In this document: positions 63,178-64,000 of the stretch, piece by piece | How positions within the stretch are numbered: the stretch's first letter is position 1 | How the letters are laid out: each line of letters starts with the position of its first letter | NCBI GenBank assembly: GCA_963805985.1 | Contig: CAWDWG010000009.1 | Span: forward strand, 434,001 to 498,000 | DNA length: 64,000 nt | Direction of reading: 5' to 3' | Source of the DNA: Bog-257 sp963805985 | GTDB taxonomy: Bacteria; Acidobacteriota; Terriglobia; Terriglobales; Acidobacteriaceae | The notes under the pieces: generated by a model | What the model was told of the DNA's origin: nothing | The model's input: only the letters and a program-made list of their open reading frames with translations | Database searches by the model: none | Position numbers and translations under genes: made by a program

Positions 63178-63369
63178 ACGTGTAGCGTAATTCGAGGGTG
63201 AGAAGAGTGGTGTGATATTGGGCACGGAGGGGTGTGTCGTGTCCGGGCCACCGTTGAAACGGTCGGGTCATGTGCCGTGCCCGGGGCACTCGGGATTTGT
63301 GCGAACCTTTCCCACCGTTGAAACGGTGGGCTTTCTTATCCCGCGCCCTGGGCGCTGGGGTGTGGTGAA
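63178..63369. repeat. Two bipartite hairpin elements upstream of the transposase
   Basis: At 63248-63291 (CCACCGT-TGAA-ACGGTCGG plus GTGCCCGGGGCAC) and 63311-63355 (CCCACCGT-TGAA-ACGGTGGG plus GCGCCCTGGGCGC). Confidence 0.8.
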
Positions 63370-63858
63370 CCGGAGTGCCTCGGGCACGAAATAGGAAAGC
63401 CCACCGTTTCAAGGGTGGGTAGGCGGAGCAAAGAAACCGGAGTGCCTCGGGCACGAAATAGGAAAGCCCACCGTTTCAAGGGTGGGTAGGCGGAGCAAAG
63501 AAACCGGAGTGCCTCGGGCACGAAATAGGAAAGCCCACCGTTTCAAGGGTGGGTAGGCGGAGCAAAGAAACCGGAGTGCCTCGGGCACGAAATAGGAAAG
63601 CCCACCGTTTCAAGGGTGGGTAGGCGGAGCAAAGAAACCGGAGTGCCTCGGGCACGAAATAGGAAAGCCCACCGTTTCAAGGGTGGGTAGGCGGAGCAAA
63701 GAAACCGGAGTGCCTCGGGCACGAAATAGGAAAGCCCACCGTTTCAAGGGTGGGTAGGCGGAGCAAAGAAACCGGAGTGCCTCGGGCACAAAATAAGAGA
63801 GCCCACCGTTTCAACGGTGGGTAGGCGAAGCAAAGAAACCGAGTGCCCCGGGCACGGG
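63370..63858. repeat. 67-bp tandem array, seven units
   Basis: GGAAAGCCCACC recurs at 63394, 63461, 63528, 63595, 63662 and 63729 (exactly 67 bp apart), and a changed seventh unit (AGAGAGCCCACC) starts at 63796. Each unit contains one inverted bipartite element: GTGCCTCGGGCAC, a linker, then CCCACCGT-TTCA-AGGGTGGG. The stem of the array copies carries one mismatch (CCGT/AGGG) that the last unit lacks. Units are otherwise identical, which implies recent tandem amplification. Confidence 0.92.
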
Positions 63859-63865
63859 ACAATCT

Positions 63866-64000
63866 TCACAGCTTTGTATTCCGTAACCGCAACGCGTTGG
63901 TGATCACCGAGACGGAGCTGAAGCTCATGGCGGCGGCGGCGATTATTGGGCTCAGAAGAATTCCAAACTTGGGATAGAGAATGCCTGCGGCGATGGGCAC
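63866..64000 (-). CDS. Copper-transporting P-type ATPase (partial, C-terminal 44 residues)
   Basis: The gene enters from the right edge and stops at 63866. The visible end reads VPIAAGILYPKFGILLSPII, then AAAAMSFSSVSVITNALRLR, closing NTKL. The MSFSSVSVxxNALRLR ending is the last transmembrane helix of CopA/heavy-metal P1B ATPases, which export Cu(I) using ATP. The rest lies outside the window. Confidence 0.85.
   Translation of the reverse strand: MPIAAGILYPKFGILLSPIIAAAAMSFSSVSVITNALRLRNTKL

Noticed and set aside
63370..63858. Regularly spaced repeats that could be taken for a CRISPR array
   Set aside because: The whole 67-bp unit is identical from copy to copy, so there are no variable spacers, and no cas genes are nearby. 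It is a tandem array.
62387..63862. Several open reading frames rich in PPLKRWAFLFRARGT-like phrases
   Set aside because: They are translations of the hairpin repeats in various frames, not proteins.

Overview
The window looks like a chromosomal segment of an Acidobacteriota (Terriglobia-like) bacterium. The basis is a VWA protein of the acidobacterial type, a PagL-like lipid A deacylase, a DUF1844-MBL pair, F420-type nitroreductase and DUF2252 genes, GC-rich codon use and abundant short palindromic repeats between genes. No rRNA is present. The one complete tRNA is tRNA-Arg(CCT).

Layout. 0-12 kb: aminotransferase end, aldehyde dehydrogenase, peroxiredoxin, VWA protein, HEAT-repeat protein, a VOC-lumazine synthase fusion with nusB, an anti-sigma/anti-anti-sigma pair, and an NtrC-type two-component system. 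12-29 kb: housekeeping and metabolic genes (EamA exporter, argD-like aminotransferase, isopropylmalate-type dehydrogenase, ygfZ, DUF1844/MBL/ribF), an APC transporter, a Crp/Fnr regulator and a secreted beta-rich protein. 29.26-39.68 kb: a probable integrated island bounded by a 46-bp direct repeat. One copy is the 3' part of tRNA-Arg and the other lies 10.4 kb away. The island carries an integrase remnant, a DUF2252 gene, a membrane protein, a decayed alkylsulfatase and a three-subunit formate dehydrogenase operon. The catalytic subunit of that enzyme reads an in-frame TGA as selenocysteine, with a textbook SECIS hairpin. 40-54 kb: TadG/TadE-like genes, a multi-PAS histidine kinase, a phosphoesterase lipoprotein, rnhB, a SprT-like protease, a TPR operon and uvrA. 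54-64 kb: msrA, a DppC-type permease, an HDAC-like deacetylase, truncated haemoglobin, ffh, a PD-(D/E)XK-like protein, an IS200-like Y1 transposase and the end of a copper ATPase gene. Most of the intergenic space here is filled with hairpin elements and a seven-copy 67-bp tandem array.

Two themes stand out. First, a mobile respiratory module: the selenoprotein formate dehydrogenase, with iron-sulfur and NrfD-type membrane subunits, sits inside a tRNA-targeted island behind a perfect CRP-type operator. Second, a family of TGAA-tetraloop hairpins has stems that change in a compensatory way and lies next to a Y1 HUH transposase, as in REPIN/RAYT systems.

Caution: at least ten single-base frameshifts interrupt otherwise well conserved genes (HEAT protein, histidine kinase, leuB-like, doxX, sulfatase, fdhA, fdhB, uvrA). 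Most are non-homopolymer insertions. This suggests residual sequencing error rather than mass gene decay, so frameshifted genes are described as the intact products they imply.
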